A DNA stretch of 64,000 nucleotides from JANWVO01 sp037446555 (GCA_037446555.1 JBBIIK010000003.1:1-64000); one strand, 5' to 3'; shown: positions 6,310-16,267, numbered from the stretch's first letter. Made by a program: numbers and translations. Notes: generated by a model not told the origin, from the sequence alone.

Positions 6310-9300
6310 CTAGAAGCTGTAGCGGAGGCTCAACTGGATGTTGCGCTCGCTGGACTTGCTGGTGACCATGCCGAAGGTGGCGGAAGTCGGATTGGTGTCG
6401 ACGCCGCCCCAGTTCGGGTGGTTGGGGAAGTTGAAGGCCTCGGCGCGGAACTGGAGGTTGTGGCGCTCGGCAAGACGGAAGTTCTTGAAGAGCGTCAGGT
6501 TCCAGTTCTGGAAGCCGACGTTGTTGAAGGGGATGGAGTTGCGGTTCTGGTTGGGGAGCGTGCCGTTGGCCGGCTTGGTGGCCCAGGGCTGGCCGTTGAC
6601 GGTGGGCTCGAACCAGTAGTCGGTGATGCCGGTGTAGTTGCCCGCCGCGTTGGCGTTGGCGAACTTCTGCGGGCGGTTGGGCGTGCCGTTCAGGTTCCAG
6701 GGTTTGCCATTGGATGAGCCGATGCCGAGGTAGTCATCGGTGCGGCCGACGGTAATGGGAGCGCCGGTCTGGAACTGGATGGTGCCGGAGACTTGCCAGC
6801 CGCCGATCGCGCTGCGAACCAGGCGGGAGCCGGCATTGTTGAAGAAGGGCATGTCCCAGACGAAGCTGGAGATGGCGACGTGGCGAGTATCGTTCGACGA
6901 CTTGCCCCAGTTCAGCTGCTGGTTGTAGACGTCGATGAAGCCGTCACGCGGCCCGGAGTTGTTGTCCATGAGCTTCGAGAAGGTGTAGGCGAAGTTGTAG
7001 AGGAGCCCCTTGGCAAAGCGCCGGTTCACTTCGAGCTGGAGGCCGTTGTATTCGCTGCGGCCGGAGTGCTCGAGCATGGGGATGTTGGCATAGCCCTTGT
7101 AGGGGCGGAGCCAGTTGACGTTGGCGCCCTGGGCCCAGGGCTGGAACGTGGTGCCTGTGGGCAACTGGTTGAGGTCGCGCTCGCGGGACAGGTTCATGCC
7201 GGTGGAGCCGATGTAGCTGACCTCGACGGTGGTGTCCCCGGTGATCTGCCGTTGGTAGCTGGCGTTCCAGTTGTAGCTGCGCGGGATGCGGTAGACGGGG
7301 TCGATGGTCATGAAGAACTGCGGGAAGGCGACGCGGGCGCCGCTGCCCGGGTTGTCGGCGACGCCATTGGTGATGGAGACCATGGGCTGCCATGGCGGGT
7401 TGCCGCCGAGGAAGACGCTGTCGTAAACACCAGGGCGGGAGATGAAGCCGCCGAAGCCGGCGCGGAAGACATTCTTCGAGCTGGCCTGGTAGGCGAGGCC
7501 GAGGCGCGGAACCAGGTAGAACTGGTTGGGCGCGGGGTAGGGGCTTCCGCCGCTGAGCAGGCGGTCGAATTCACCGCTGTCGATGGCGGGGACGCGGCCG
7601 CGGCCGGCGTCAGGGAATTTCTTGCCGGGGATGACGACGCCGTTGTAGCGGTCGCCGGAAAGGACGTTGCCAGTGGCGCGATCCAGAACGGCTTCCCTCG
7701 CCGGATCGTATTTGTCCGGGCGGAAGACAGCGATGTTGCCCCAGAGGGACTTGTAGTAGCCGTTCTGCCAGGTGCCGCGGGCGCCGAGTTCGAGCTTGAG
7801 TTTCGAGTTCACGCGCCAGGAGTCCTGGGCGAAGAACTCGAACATGTGGCCGCGGTAAGGGGTAAAGCTGCGGGGGCCGATCTCGGCGTAGGTCGAGAAG
7901 AGCCCGAGCGCGGCATTGCCAAGGCCGGTGCCAGTTCCGGGGGCGCCGCCGGGGCGGACGTCATCGAACTGGAAGCGGCCGTTCTGGTTGTTGGTGCCGC
8001 CGGGAACGCCGCTGACGTTGATCTGGTCAAAGTCGTTCTGGCCGGAACGCTCGAAGCTGACGCCGAATTTCCAGGTGTGGTTGCCCCTGATCATCGTGAA
8101 GTTGTTGGCGAGCTGGTAGATCGGGCCGGTCGAGCTGGAGGGGTACGGCCCGCCGTCGATGGTGCCGACGTTGGGGATGACGATGGTCGGCACTTTGTCG
8201 AAGATCTCCTTGCGCTCGGGGAAAATGTAGGGGTAGTTGATGCCGCTGCGGCTGCGCAGGTAGCGCTCGCCGGTGCGGTCCACGCCGATGAAGACGCGGT
8301 CGACCGAAGCGGTGACGAGGGCTTCGTTGATCATGGTCGGGCTAAGGGTCCACGTGTGGCCGAGGCTGGCGGTCTTGTTGGGACGCGACCAGTCGGTGAT
8401 GGCGTAGTCAAAGCCCGAGCGGAAGCTGTCGAGCGCCGTAAAGGCGTAATTGTTGTGGCGGAACTTGATGAAGTGGTTCGTGGAGGGGTTGTAGTCCACC
8501 GAAAGGGTGTCCTTGCGCTGGTTCTGCCAGGACGGGCGCACCTTGAACCAATTGGCGTTGCCCTGATAGAGCCCGGTGGGCAGCGGGTAGGTGCGGAGGA
8601 AGGCCATGCCGTTGGGGCTCTGCTGAGCCTTCGGGATGACGTTGCCCGGGAACGGGTTGCCCGTAGCCGGGTCACGGATGATACGGGCGCTGCCGTAGAA
8701 AATGCTGGGCTGGAGCAGCTCGCTGAAGTCGCCCTCGCGCATGAGCGCGGTGGGGACGCGCTGGAAGCTGGTGTCCTCGACGCGGCGGCGGACCCACTCC
8801 TGGCTCCAGAGGAAGAACAGCTTCTCGCGGCTCTCGTTGAAGATCTTCGGGATCATCACCGGGCCGTTGAAGTTGTAGCCGAACTGGTTGTACTTCAGAG
8901 GGGGTGTGAAATTGGTGGAGGCGTTGCGGTTCCGGGCCCAACTGTTGGCGTCGAGCTTGTTGTTGCGGAAGTACTCGTAGAAGGTCCCATGGAAGTCCTT
9001 GCCGCCGGACTTGGTGACCATGCGGACCTGGCCGCCGCCGGAGCGACCGTATTCGGCGGAGTAGGTGGCGGTGAGAACCTGGACTTCCTGGATGGCGTCG
9101 AGGTCGACACTCCCGATGGAGGTGCCATTGGCGCGGGTGCGGATGGCGACGGCGCCGTCAAAGGTGATGACGTTGTCCTGGGAGCGGCTGCCGTTGATGG
9201 TGAAGCCGCCGGAGTCCATGGCGAAGCTGAGGCCGTTCATGGGCGAGCCGCGGCGCACGCCGGGCTTGAGCATGGCGAGGAACAGCGGGTTACGCCCGTT

Positions 9301-9747
9301 CAGGGCGAGATTCTGAATCTGGGTCTGTTCGACGGTCTTGCCGACGGTGGCAGATTCGGTGTTCAGCGTTGCCACAGTCGCTTCGACAGTGACCGATTCG
9401 GTGAGCTGGCCCACTGCCAAATCGGCGTTGACCTGGATGGGGAGTGCAGCGTCGAGCTTGTTGCGGGTCTTGACGAACGTCTTGAAGCCGGGGGCTTCGA
9501 CCTTGACTTCGTAATAGCCCGGAGGCAAGTTGGGCACGTTGTAGAGGCCGGATTCGTTGGTGGCCGCCTGGCGCTCGAATCCGGTGGCTTCGTTCTTGAC
9601 CGTCACCTTGGCGTTGGCGACGACCGCGCCGGACGGGTCGCGCACGATGCCGGAAATCGCAGCGTTGTCGGACTGCGCCATGGCGCAGAGACCGGCAATC
9701 GCGAGCACTGCGAACAGAGCAGTGACTCTTCGAAGAGCCTGAATCAT
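6310..9747 (-). CDS. TonB-dependent receptor, Oar-like, with carboxypeptidase-regulatory domain (copy 1)
   Basis: A 1,145-residue outer-membrane protein. Residues 1-24 are a signal peptide ending in CAMAQ. Residues 28-110 form a carboxypeptidase-regulatory-like beta-sandwich (ISGIVRDPSGAVVANAKVTV, then GLYNVPNLPPGYYEVKV). A plug-like region follows (SVTVEATVATLNTE, LNGRNPLFLAML, NVITFDGA). The remainder is a long beta-barrel with repeated aromatic motifs, ending in SLRYSF with the terminal aromatic residue expected for BAM-inserted barrels. No TonB box can be named with confidence. Such proteins are expanded in Solibacter-like acidobacteria, and the substrate is unknown. AAGGAG sits 8 bases before the ATG. 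It has its own terminator and appears monocistronic. Confidence 0.93.
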   Translation of the reverse strand: MIQALRRVTALFAVLAIAGLCAMAQSDNAAISGIVRDPSGAVVANAKVTVKNEATGFERQAATNESGLYNVPNLPPGYYEVKVEAPGFKTFVKTRNKLDAALPIQVNADLAVGQLTESVTVEATVATLNTESATVGKTVEQTQIQNLALNGRNPLFLAMLKPGVRRGSPMNGLSFAMDSGGFTINGSRSQDNVITFDGAVAIRTRANGTSIGSVDLDAIQEVQVLTATYSAEYGRSGGGQVRMVTKSGGKDFHGTFYEYFRNNKLDANSWARNRNASTNFTPPLKYNQFGYNFNGPVMIPKIFNESREKLFFLWSQEWVRRRVEDTSFQRVPTALMREGDFSELLQPSIFYGSARIIRDPATGNPFPGNVIPKAQQSPNGMAFLRTYPLPTGLYQGNANWFKVRPSWQNQRKDTLSVDYNPSTNHFIKFRHNNYAFTALDSFRSGFDYAITDWSRPNKTASLGHTWTLSPTMINEALVTASVDRVFIGVDRTGERYLRSRSGINYPYIFPERKEIFDKVPTIVIPNVGTIDGGPYPSSSTGPIYQLANNFTMIRGNHTWKFGVSFERSGQNDFDQINVSGVPGGTNNQNGRFQFDDVRPGGAPGTGTGLGNAALGLFSTYAEIGPRSFTPYRGHMFEFFAQDSWRVNSKLKLELGARGTWQNGYYKSLWGNIAVFRPDKYDPAREAVLDRATGNVLSGDRYNGVVIPGKKFPDAGRGRVPAIDSGEFDRLLSGGSPYPAPNQFYLVPRLGLAYQASSKNVFRAGFGGFISRPGVYDSVFLGGNPPWQPMVSITNGVADNPGSGARVAFPQFFMTIDPVYRIPRSYNWNASYQRQITGDTTVEVSYIGSTGMNLSRERDLNQLPTGTTFQPWAQGANVNWLRPYKGYANIPMLEHSGRSEYNGLQLEVNRRFAKGLLYNFAYTFSKLMDNNSGPRDGFIDVYNQQLNWGKSSNDTRHVAISSFVWDMPFFNNAGSRLVRSAIGGWQVSGTIQFQTGAPITVGRTDDYLGIGSSNGKPWNLNGTPNRPQKFANANAAGNYTGITDYWFEPTVNGQPWATKPANGTLPNQNRNSIPFNNVGFQNWNLTLFKNFRLAERHNLQFRAEAFNFPNHPNWGGVDTNPTSATFGMVTSKSSERNIQLSLRYSF

Positions 9748-9802
9748 TCAGTTGTCTCCTTCGTTCAAATTTCCTGAAGTCAAACTAACAAGTTGAAAGC
9801 GC

Positions 9803-9824
9803 CGGCCGTTTTCTGAAACGGCCG
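9803..9824 (-). terminator. Hairpin between ctaA and the first TonB receptor gene
   Basis: A 9-bp stem (9803-9811 with 9816-9824) around a TCTG loop. On the minus strand it is followed by a moderately T-rich stretch. It could terminate the heme A synthase transcript or sit in the receptor's 5' leader. Confidence 0.45.
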
Positions 9825-9895
9825 CGCACCCCTAGCATGCCCACAGTCTACCAGAATTCCAGTTACGGAATTGCAACATTCTGATGAAGCTTCCA

Positions 9896-10792
9896 TCATG
9901 CAGCGGGCGGGGCGGAGGGCCGCAGAGGAGGCAAGGTGGCGGAGAAGGCGAGGAGCCACAGGGAGGCGGCGATGGCGAGGTGAAGCAACTGCATCCAGAC
10001 GGGGGCGAGGAGGAGCACGTTGACGGCGCCGGCGGCGAGCTGCAGCACTACGACAGCGGCGATGGAGCGCTGCCAGCGACCGCGGGTGGAATGGAAGGCG
10101 GCGATGAGGACGATGACGGCGGCGGCGACGCTGATGACGGGATGGACCAGACGCAGGCGGAGCAGGGCCGGACTGCCGGCGGAGAACTCCTGTCGCATTC
10201 CTTCGAGCAAGGAGACGGCGGGGTAGACAGTGTCGCCGAGGGCGGCGACGGCGCCGGTGATACTGGCAAGAAGAATGGCGGCGAGGGCGGCCTTCATCCA
10301 CGGGGGGGTGGAGGAGAGACGCCAGCAGTGACCGGTCATCGAGAGCCACGCCGTAGCGGCCAGAGAGGCGAGGAGGAGGAAGGTATTGGTGAGGTGGGCG
10401 CAGAGATAGAGAGCGCGGCCGGCGGAGGCGTTGCGCTCGACGTATTCCAGCAGGACGAGACCGGCCCCGAGCAGGGCTTCGATGAGGATGAATATCAGAG
10501 AGATCCAGGCCCAGCGGCGGACGGCGTGGCCGGCGGGCCAGAGCTTGCGGGCGAACCACACGAGGGCCAGTACGGCGAGCAGCGCCACGCCGCTGGTGAG
10601 GCGGTGGGTGAACTCGATGAGGGTTTGGGTGGTGGGGGAGGGCGGGATGACCTCGCCATTGCAAAGGGGCCAGTGGCTGCCGCAGCCTGCGCCGGAGCCG
10701 GTGGCGCGGACGAAAGCGCCCCAGAGGATGACGAGGAAATTCCAGGCGAGCGTGGCCCAGGCGAAGCGGGCGTAACGCTGCTGCGCGTTCAT
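9896..10792 (-). CDS. ctaA: Heme A synthase (CtaA/COX15 family)
   Basis: A 298-residue polytopic membrane protein, about eight transmembrane helices, that converts heme O to heme A for the cytochrome oxidase. Typical features are the WGAFVRATGSGAGCGSHWPLCNG segment after helix 1 with its paired cysteines, TLIEFTHRLTSG with a heme-ligand His, LCAHLTNTF, and RLVHPVISVAAA with a further His. The start at 10792 (MNAQQRYARF) is the first methionine before helix 1; a longer frame upstream is the antisense of the neighbouring gene. Terminal oxidase genes themselves are not in the window. Confidence 0.93.
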   Translation of the reverse strand: MNAQQRYARFAWATLAWNFLVILWGAFVRATGSGAGCGSHWPLCNGEVIPPSPTTQTLIEFTHRLTSGVALLAVLALVWFARKLWPAGHAVRRWAWISLIFILIEALLGAGLVLLEYVERNASAGRALYLCAHLTNTFLLLASLAATAWLSMTGHCWRLSSTPPWMKAALAAILLASITGAVAALGDTVYPAVSLLEGMRQEFSAGSPALLRLRLVHPVISVAAAVIVLIAAFHSTRGRWQRSIAAVVVLQLAAGAVNVLLLAPVWMQLLHLAIAASLWLLAFSATLPPLRPSAPPAA

Positions 10793-10797
10793 ACTTG

Positions 10798-12069
10798 TCA
10801 GGATGCCACCGCAGGAGGGCCGGGTGGAGCGGGCGGGGATTCTGGAATCGCGAGGATCCAGCGAGTGCAACCCAAAGCGGCGGCGAGAAAGATGGCCTCT
10901 GTCAGGGTGTGCCCCGGGGTGAAGTGATGGGGCGGCAGCGCGGACTTGGCGAGCGAAACGGCCACCGCGGCCCATGTGAGGATCAGCAACATCGATTTCG
11001 GGCCGCGTCCGGCAGAGGCCCACAGGCACGATGCGAGGCCCGCGGCGGCAACTAGGGTCCAGCCGCCGGCGCCGGAGAGGAGGGGCTTGTTTCCGGCCAG
11101 ATCGAGCACGAAGGCGGTGGCGGTGACCGTGATGGCGAGATGGCGGGCGAACAGATCCGACCGCAGGCTGGCGGCGAGAGCGATGGCGGCAGCGACGCTG
11201 AAGTTGAAGCGCAACGGGAGCCGGTACTCGATGCCAAGAACGATGACGATGGCGGCGGCGGCGAACAGAAGGGAGCGGAGAGCCGGGGCCGAGTCGCGGG
11301 GCGGTTCCGGATCGGGGCAGAGTTCGCCACGGGAGAGCCATGCTGCAAGTCCGAAGCCAAGGCCGAGGAACGCCCCGAAGGTGAACTCCATGCCTTTCCA
11401 CCAATCGAGCCAGCGCAGGTGCCCGAGTTGCCTGCCCCAAGCTTGCAGCGCGGCGCCGAGCGCGAAGCCGGCGGCGCCGGCGAGAGCCGGCCATGCGGCG
11501 AAGCGCCACAGGAGGACGCGGTGCTTGCCGAATGAGAAGAGGAGCAGGAACGCTGCAGCGCCCGCGAGGAGCCCCGCCCAGAGTTCTTCCCGGGGCTGAT
11601 GGCGGGGATCGGAGAAATAGACGAGCTTTGGAGCATTGACGAATCGCCAGCCGGCCCAGGTAGCGGCGAGCATGGCAACGAGCGCGAGGTGGAAGCGCCG
11701 CGCGCTCCAACCGGGGCGGCCTCGCAGCAGGGCTGCACCGAAGACTGCGCCGCCGGCGAGACCCCATGCACCGCCTTTGATGGCGAAGCCGAGCATAGCC
11801 CACCAGAAAGTCTCCGGGCGGAGCGAGAGGCCGACGGTCTGGCCGTAAGTCATCTGGCCGCCGAGCCCGAGGCCGAGAGCGCCGCAGGCGGCAAGCCAGG
11901 CGGCGTGCCGGAATTGCTGGAGCAGGACGGCGAGGATCAGAGCAGTCATGGCGCCGGGGATCATGGCGCCGAGGGGGCCGCCCCCGATGTAGCCGCGCAG
12001 TCCCCAGCCGAGAGCCATGGCAGCGGCGGGCAGAACGAACCAGAGACGGAATTCACGGTTGGGAGGCAC
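10798..12069 (-). CDS. Conserved polytopic membrane protein of unknown function
   Basis: A 423-residue, very hydrophobic protein with roughly ten or more transmembrane stretches. The glycine-rich first segment (ALGWGLRGYIGGGPLGAMIPG) looks like a conserved signature, and a similar glycine-rich motif recurs near residues 80-110 (FAIKGGAWGLAGGAVFG). No catalytic motif or transporter signature is recognisable. It ends 5 bp before ctaA and very likely shares its transcript, so a role linked to the oxidase or the membrane is possible but unproven. Confidence 0.75.
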   Translation of the reverse strand: MPPNREFRLWFVLPAAAMALGWGLRGYIGGGPLGAMIPGAMTALILAVLLQQFRHAAWLAACGALGLGLGGQMTYGQTVGLSLRPETFWWAMLGFAIKGGAWGLAGGAVFGAALLRGRPGWSARRFHLALVAMLAATWAGWRFVNAPKLVYFSDPRHQPREELWAGLLAGAAAFLLLFSFGKHRVLLWRFAAWPALAGAAGFALGAALQAWGRQLGHLRWLDWWKGMEFTFGAFLGLGFGLAAWLSRGELCPDPEPPRDSAPALRSLLFAAAAIVIVLGIEYRLPLRFNFSVAAAIALAASLRSDLFARHLAITVTATAFVLDLAGNKPLLSGAGGWTLVAAAGLASCLWASAGRGPKSMLLILTWAAVAVSLAKSALPPHHFTPGHTLTEAIFLAAALGCTRWILAIPESPPAPPGPPAVAS

Positions 12070-12104
12070 GCGGGTTCATTGTGCCACACGGCCGGGTGGA
12101 TGGA

Positions 12105-12145
12105 GAAAAGCGGGCCGTCCCCCGGTAGAAGGCGGGACGGCCCGC
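12105..12145 (-). terminator. Rho-independent terminator of the second TonB receptor gene
   Basis: A perfect 12-bp GC stem (12134-12145 with 12110-12121) around a 12-base loop, followed on the minus strand by a TTTT run. It lies about 30 bases past the receptor stop. Confidence 0.8.
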
Positions 12146-12175
12146 GCGGATGCACACCGTGGAAGCAGGTGCGGA

Positions 12176-15100
12176 TCAGAATTCCAGTCTCAGAGAGACC
12201 TGGCCGGTACGGCCGCCGCCGAAATCGACGCCACGGCTGCCGGTAATGCGGCCGAAGTTGTTGTCGGCGATGTTGAGGTTGGGATCGCCGAGGTTGGTCC
12301 AGTTCGGCAGGTTGGTGAAGCTGCCTTCGAGGCGGAGGCCCGCACGCTCGGTGAGAGCGATCCGCTTGTGCAGGCCGGCATTCCAGCCGAAAGTGCCTGG
12401 TCCGGTGAGGATGCCGACGCCCGCGTTGCCGAAGCGGCCGACCGGGTTGGGGTCGCGGCCCGGCACGGAGCCGACGCGGCAGTCGAACTGGAGGGCGCCC
12501 GGGGCGCGTCCTGGGCAAGCGAAGGCGCTGCGGTCGGCCCACTGATCGCGGTTTGGATTGGAGACGCTGCCATTGGCGGCGCCGAGGCGGTCCGGGCGCT
12601 GCGCGCCGCGACTGGGCGCGTTGGTGCCGGAGGGATCGCCGCCGGAGAACACGGGGGTCAGGAACGGGCCGGATTGCAGCGTGAGGATGGACGAGATCTG
12701 CCAGCCGCCGAGCAGCAGATCCACAGGGCGGGAGGCCTGCGAGAGGTAGCGGCGGCCCTTGCCGAAGGGCAGATGATAGACGAGCGTGTTGACCCAGCGG
12801 TGGCGGCGCGTGGCGTAGACGTCGCCGCGGTCGGCGCGCCGGTCGAGCGAATTGGTGACGCGCCCGCCTCCGGTTTCGCCGGCGAAACCGGAGGGCGCGG
12901 GGCCGGCGTTGTCGGCCAGGTTCTTGGCGAGCGTGTATGCGCTTGTGTAGGCGAGACCTGAGGCGAGGCGGCGGTTGACCTCGAACTGCAGGGAGTTGTA
13001 GAGGGCGTTGGCGCCCGCGTCGCGGCTGAAGATCAGGCCGAAGTTCGGGAAGGGGCGCTCGAGGTTGCTTCGCTGGGAGAAGAAGCGGTCGGAAGGCAGC
13101 ATCTGATTGACGTCGGGCGCCCAGGGCATATGGTAGGAGCGGCTGCCGATGTAGGAGGCGCGCACGCCAGTGTGCCGGTTGAGTTCGCGGTCGATGGACA
13201 GAGACCACTGGAACATCTGCGGCGGGCGGAAGTCGATCTGGTTGGCGGTGCGGAACTCAAATGTGCCGATGGCGCCGCCGCGCACGCCGCTGCCGGGCGT
13301 GCGGGTTTCCGGAAGAGTGAAGATGGGGCGGCCGTCGGCGCCGACGTTGTTGAAGTTGCGCACGTCGCTCTGCACGGTGCCGGTGAGGGAGTAGAACACC
13401 GAGCCGAGGATGATCATGTTGTAGAAGCCGCCGCTGCCGCGCAGGGTGGTGCGGTCGTTGAGGCGGTAGGCGAAGCCCAGCCGGGGGAGGAACTGGGTCT
13501 TGTAGGTCTTGCGCAGCCCTTCCGGCAGGCCCGCCTCCTGGGCGGTGACGATGGGCGTGCAGGGCACGCCGTTGATGGCGGGCGCCGGGCAGGCGTTGAA
13601 GGAGAGCGCGGCGCCGGGCGCGACGAATTCGCGCGCCTTGGGATCGGACATGATGAGCACGCGGCCGGTGACGGGGATGGAGCGGTCAAAGTTGGCGATG
13701 TTCAGGCCGTTGTCCTTGTAGCCGGGGTGGAGCTCATAGCGAATGCCGAGATCGACGGTGAGGCGGCTGGTGGCGCGCCAGGAATCCTGCGCGTAGAACT
13801 TGTAGTGCCATGCCTGGCCATCATTGTCGCGGCTGACGACGGCGATGGCTGACTGGGCAGGGACGCCGAGGAGGAAGTCGGCGAAGCCATAGCCGGTGAA
13901 TGCGGGGCCGAAGCCGAAATCGCCGTAGTTGTTGCCGGTGGTGAAGCCGAGGTCGGAGCGCGCGCGGAGGTTGCGGATGTCGCCGCCGTACTTGAAGGTG
14001 TGGCGCCCGCGGGTCCAGGTGAGGTTGTCGATGATCTGGAAATTGTCGCTGATGCCGTAGCCGGGCCGGCCCTTGCTGAACGACGTGTACAGGTCGATGC
14101 TGAAATTGGGCAGGCCGTTGAAGAAGATGTCGCGCTGAATGTCCTTGAGGCCGAGGCTGTTGGTGAAGGCGCGGCCGTCGAAGTTGAAAATGCGCGAGGC
14201 GTCGGAGCGCACGAAGCCCATGCGGAGTTCATTCAACAGGCTGGGCGTGAGGGTGTAAGACCAGTTGCCCGTGGCCTGCCAGTATTTCTCCTGGATGGTA
14301 TCGGAAGGCAGCGTGAGGTTATTGGGGGCCGAAGACGGGATGTTCTTGTAGAAGAAACGGCCGAAGACACGGTGGCTTGCGCCGAGGTTCTGGTCGGCGC
14401 GGAACTCGAACTGGTCGGATTCAACCGTGGTGGGCCGGTTGTCGCGGTAGTTGGCGGCGGCGCGACGGTCGGCGAGGCCGGTATTCGGATCCGGGTAAAA
14501 GGGGAGGATCGCCTTGGCGACTGGGTTGATGCGGGAGGAGGGGATGACATTGCCGGGGAAAGGCTGTCCGGTGAGCGGGTCGCGAATGTTCACCCCCTCG
14601 CGGCTAAAGTCGCCCTGCTTGACGAAGGCGGTGGGCACGGTGTTCTGAATGGTGCTCTGGCGGGGGAAGCGGAGCGACTCCCAGGTGAAGTAGAGAAAGG
14701 TGCGGTCCTTTCCGTTGTACAAGCGGGGGATGGAGAGCGGGCCGCCGGCGGTGGCGCCGAAGGTGTTGCCAATCTTGGCGGGCAGCACGTTCTGGCCGAA
14801 GGAGCGGGCGTCGAAGGCCTTGTTTTGGTGGTACCAGAACAGCGCGCCGTGATAGTCGTTCGAGCCGCTTTTCGAGATGACGGTGATGTCGCCGGGCTGG
14901 CCGAACTCGGCGGTGTTGCCGACACCCTGCACGCGGATCTCGTTGATCGATTCCACCGAAAGGAACTGATTGCGGTTCGGGCTGTTGCCGGTGACCTGCG
15001 TGATGGAAATGCCGTCGACGCTGGACTCGCTCTGCGCCGGAAGTCCGCCTTGCACGGAGAGCCCGAGGCCGTTGTCAGCCTGCACGCCGGGAAGGGTCTG

Positions 15101-15580
15101 CAGCAGCGCGTAAGGGCTGGTGCTGCCCGCGCCGCGGACGTTTGAGGGCAAGTCGAGGACCTTGTTGGCGGTGAGATAGGAAGCGATGGCGGGCGTATCG
15201 GTGGCGATGACGCCGGCCGAAGAAACGACCTCGACCGTCTGGCTGAGCTCGCCCACGTCGAGCCGGGCGTCTATGCGGAGGCGCGCCCGGGCCTGCAGGA
15301 CGAGATCCGATGCACGAAACTGCCGGAAGCCCGGAGCGGCAATCGTGACCGAGTAGATGCCGGGCTTGAGGTCCGGCGCTTCGTAGTCGCCGGAGCCGCT
15401 GGTCCGCACCGAGAGTTCCAGGTTCTCCGCCAGGTTGCGGATTTTGACTTCGGCGCTCTGAACAGCAGCGCCGCTAGGGTCGGTGACGGTTCCCAGAATG
15501 ACGCCCAACGTGCTTTGTGCCATCGCACAGGGGGTGAGCAAAAGGGCGGCAATTAGACTGGACGGTCTGAGAGAGAGCAA
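12176..15580 (-). CDS. TonB-dependent receptor, Oar-like, with carboxypeptidase-regulatory domain (copy 2)
   Basis: A 1,134-residue outer-membrane receptor of the same architecture as copy 1: signal peptide (SLIAALLLTPCAMAQ), a regulatory beta-sandwich (LGTVTDPSGAAVQSAEVKI, GIYSVTIAAPGFRQF), a plug region (QTVEVVSSAGVIATDTP, GISITQVTGNSPNRNQFLS) and a long barrel ending QVSLRLEF. The start is TTG at 15578-15580, preceded by a near-perfect AGGAGG five bases upstream; no ATG precedes the signal peptide. The two receptors are clearly divergent in sequence, so this is not a recent duplication. Its substrate is unknown. Confidence 0.93.
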   Translation of the reverse strand: MLSLRPSSLIAALLLTPCAMAQSTLGVILGTVTDPSGAAVQSAEVKIRNLAENLELSVRTSGSGDYEAPDLKPGIYSVTIAAPGFRQFRASDLVLQARARLRIDARLDVGELSQTVEVVSSAGVIATDTPAIASYLTANKVLDLPSNVRGAGSTSPYALLQTLPGVQADNGLGLSVQGGLPAQSESSVDGISITQVTGNSPNRNQFLSVESINEIRVQGVGNTAEFGQPGDITVISKSGSNDYHGALFWYHQNKAFDARSFGQNVLPAKIGNTFGATAGGPLSIPRLYNGKDRTFLYFTWESLRFPRQSTIQNTVPTAFVKQGDFSREGVNIRDPLTGQPFPGNVIPSSRINPVAKAILPFYPDPNTGLADRRAAANYRDNRPTTVESDQFEFRADQNLGASHRVFGRFFYKNIPSSAPNNLTLPSDTIQEKYWQATGNWSYTLTPSLLNELRMGFVRSDASRIFNFDGRAFTNSLGLKDIQRDIFFNGLPNFSIDLYTSFSKGRPGYGISDNFQIIDNLTWTRGRHTFKYGGDIRNLRARSDLGFTTGNNYGDFGFGPAFTGYGFADFLLGVPAQSAIAVVSRDNDGQAWHYKFYAQDSWRATSRLTVDLGIRYELHPGYKDNGLNIANFDRSIPVTGRVLIMSDPKAREFVAPGAALSFNACPAPAINGVPCTPIVTAQEAGLPEGLRKTYKTQFLPRLGFAYRLNDRTTLRGSGGFYNMIILGSVFYSLTGTVQSDVRNFNNVGADGRPIFTLPETRTPGSGVRGGAIGTFEFRTANQIDFRPPQMFQWSLSIDRELNRHTGVRASYIGSRSYHMPWAPDVNQMLPSDRFFSQRSNLERPFPNFGLIFSRDAGANALYNSLQFEVNRRLASGLAYTSAYTLAKNLADNAGPAPSGFAGETGGGRVTNSLDRRADRGDVYATRRHRWVNTLVYHLPFGKGRRYLSQASRPVDLLLGGWQISSILTLQSGPFLTPVFSGGDPSGTNAPSRGAQRPDRLGAANGSVSNPNRDQWADRSAFACPGRAPGALQFDCRVGSVPGRDPNPVGRFGNAGVGILTGPGTFGWNAGLHKRIALTERAGLRLEGSFTNLPNWTNLGDPNLNIADNNFGRITGSRGVDFGGGRTGQVSLRLEF

Positions 15581-15752
15581 GAATTCCTCCTGAAACAGGG
15601 ATTGGCACGGCCGCGCATTGAGAGCGCGGACGCTGTATCAGGATAGGAAGAGGGTGTTTCTGCGTGATCAATTCCGCGTTACTACCGCGTGACCAGAGCG
15701 CGGATGCAAAGCCGCCGCGGGGGGAGAAGCGCGCAGCGAGCCGGGATCTCCC

Positions 15753-16214
15753 TCAGAAGGGAACGTCGTCGTCGGTTATGGGGCCGGAGAGGTCGGGTTC
15801 GGCGGCGGGCTCGGGGCGGGGCCGTGGCGCCCCGGCGCTGCGGGGCGCGCCTTCAGACGGTTCGGTGCCGGATTCGCCGCGCGAGCCGAGCAGGAAGATC
15901 TCTTCGGCGATGACTTCGGTGACGTAACGTTTCTGGCCGGATTCGCGGTCGTCGTAGCTGCGGGTCTGGAGGCGGCCTTCGATGTAGACCTGCTTGCCCT
16001 TGGTGAGGAACTGGGCGAGGTTTTCCTGGCGCCAGACAGTGATGTTGTGCCAGTCGGTTTCATCGCGCCACTCGCCGGTGTTGGCGTCCTTGACACGGCG
16101 GTTGGTGGCCAGAGAAAAGCGGGTGACGGGCACGCCGGACGGCGTGTATTTGGTCTCGGCGTCGCGGCCGAGGTGACCGATGAGGATGACCTTGTTGACG
16201 CTGCGGTTGGCCAT
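15753..16214 (-). CDS. ssb: Single-stranded DNA-binding protein
   Basis: A 153-residue SSB. The OB fold covers residues 1-110 (SVNKVILIGHLGRDAETKYTPSG, ETDWHNITVWR, GKQVYIEGRLQTRSY). A disordered Pro/Gly/Ala-rich linker follows, and then the acidic protein-interaction tail ends in DDDVPF, the standard SSB C-terminus that recruits replication and repair proteins. It stands alone between the second TonB receptor and the subtilase gene. The usual rpsF/rpsR neighbours are absent, which suggests this may be an additional or free-standing copy. Confidence 0.96.
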   Translation of the reverse strand: MANRSVNKVILIGHLGRDAETKYTPSGVPVTRFSLATNRRVKDANTGEWRDETDWHNITVWRQENLAQFLTKGKQVYIEGRLQTRSYDDRESGQKRYVTEVIAEEIFLLGSRGESGTEPSEGAPRSAGAPRPRPEPAAEPDLSGPITDDDVPF

Positions 16215-16267
16215 ACTTCAGCCAAGCGTAGCACAACAGTGGCGCGGCGGCGCGGGGCCGACGCGGC

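Noticed and set aside
6793..9777. A 994-residue open frame on the plus strand opposite the first TonB receptor
   Set aside because: It is the antisense of a clear receptor gene; its composition (Ala, Gly, Val, Asp, Glu) is typical of high-GC shadow frames and it matches no family.
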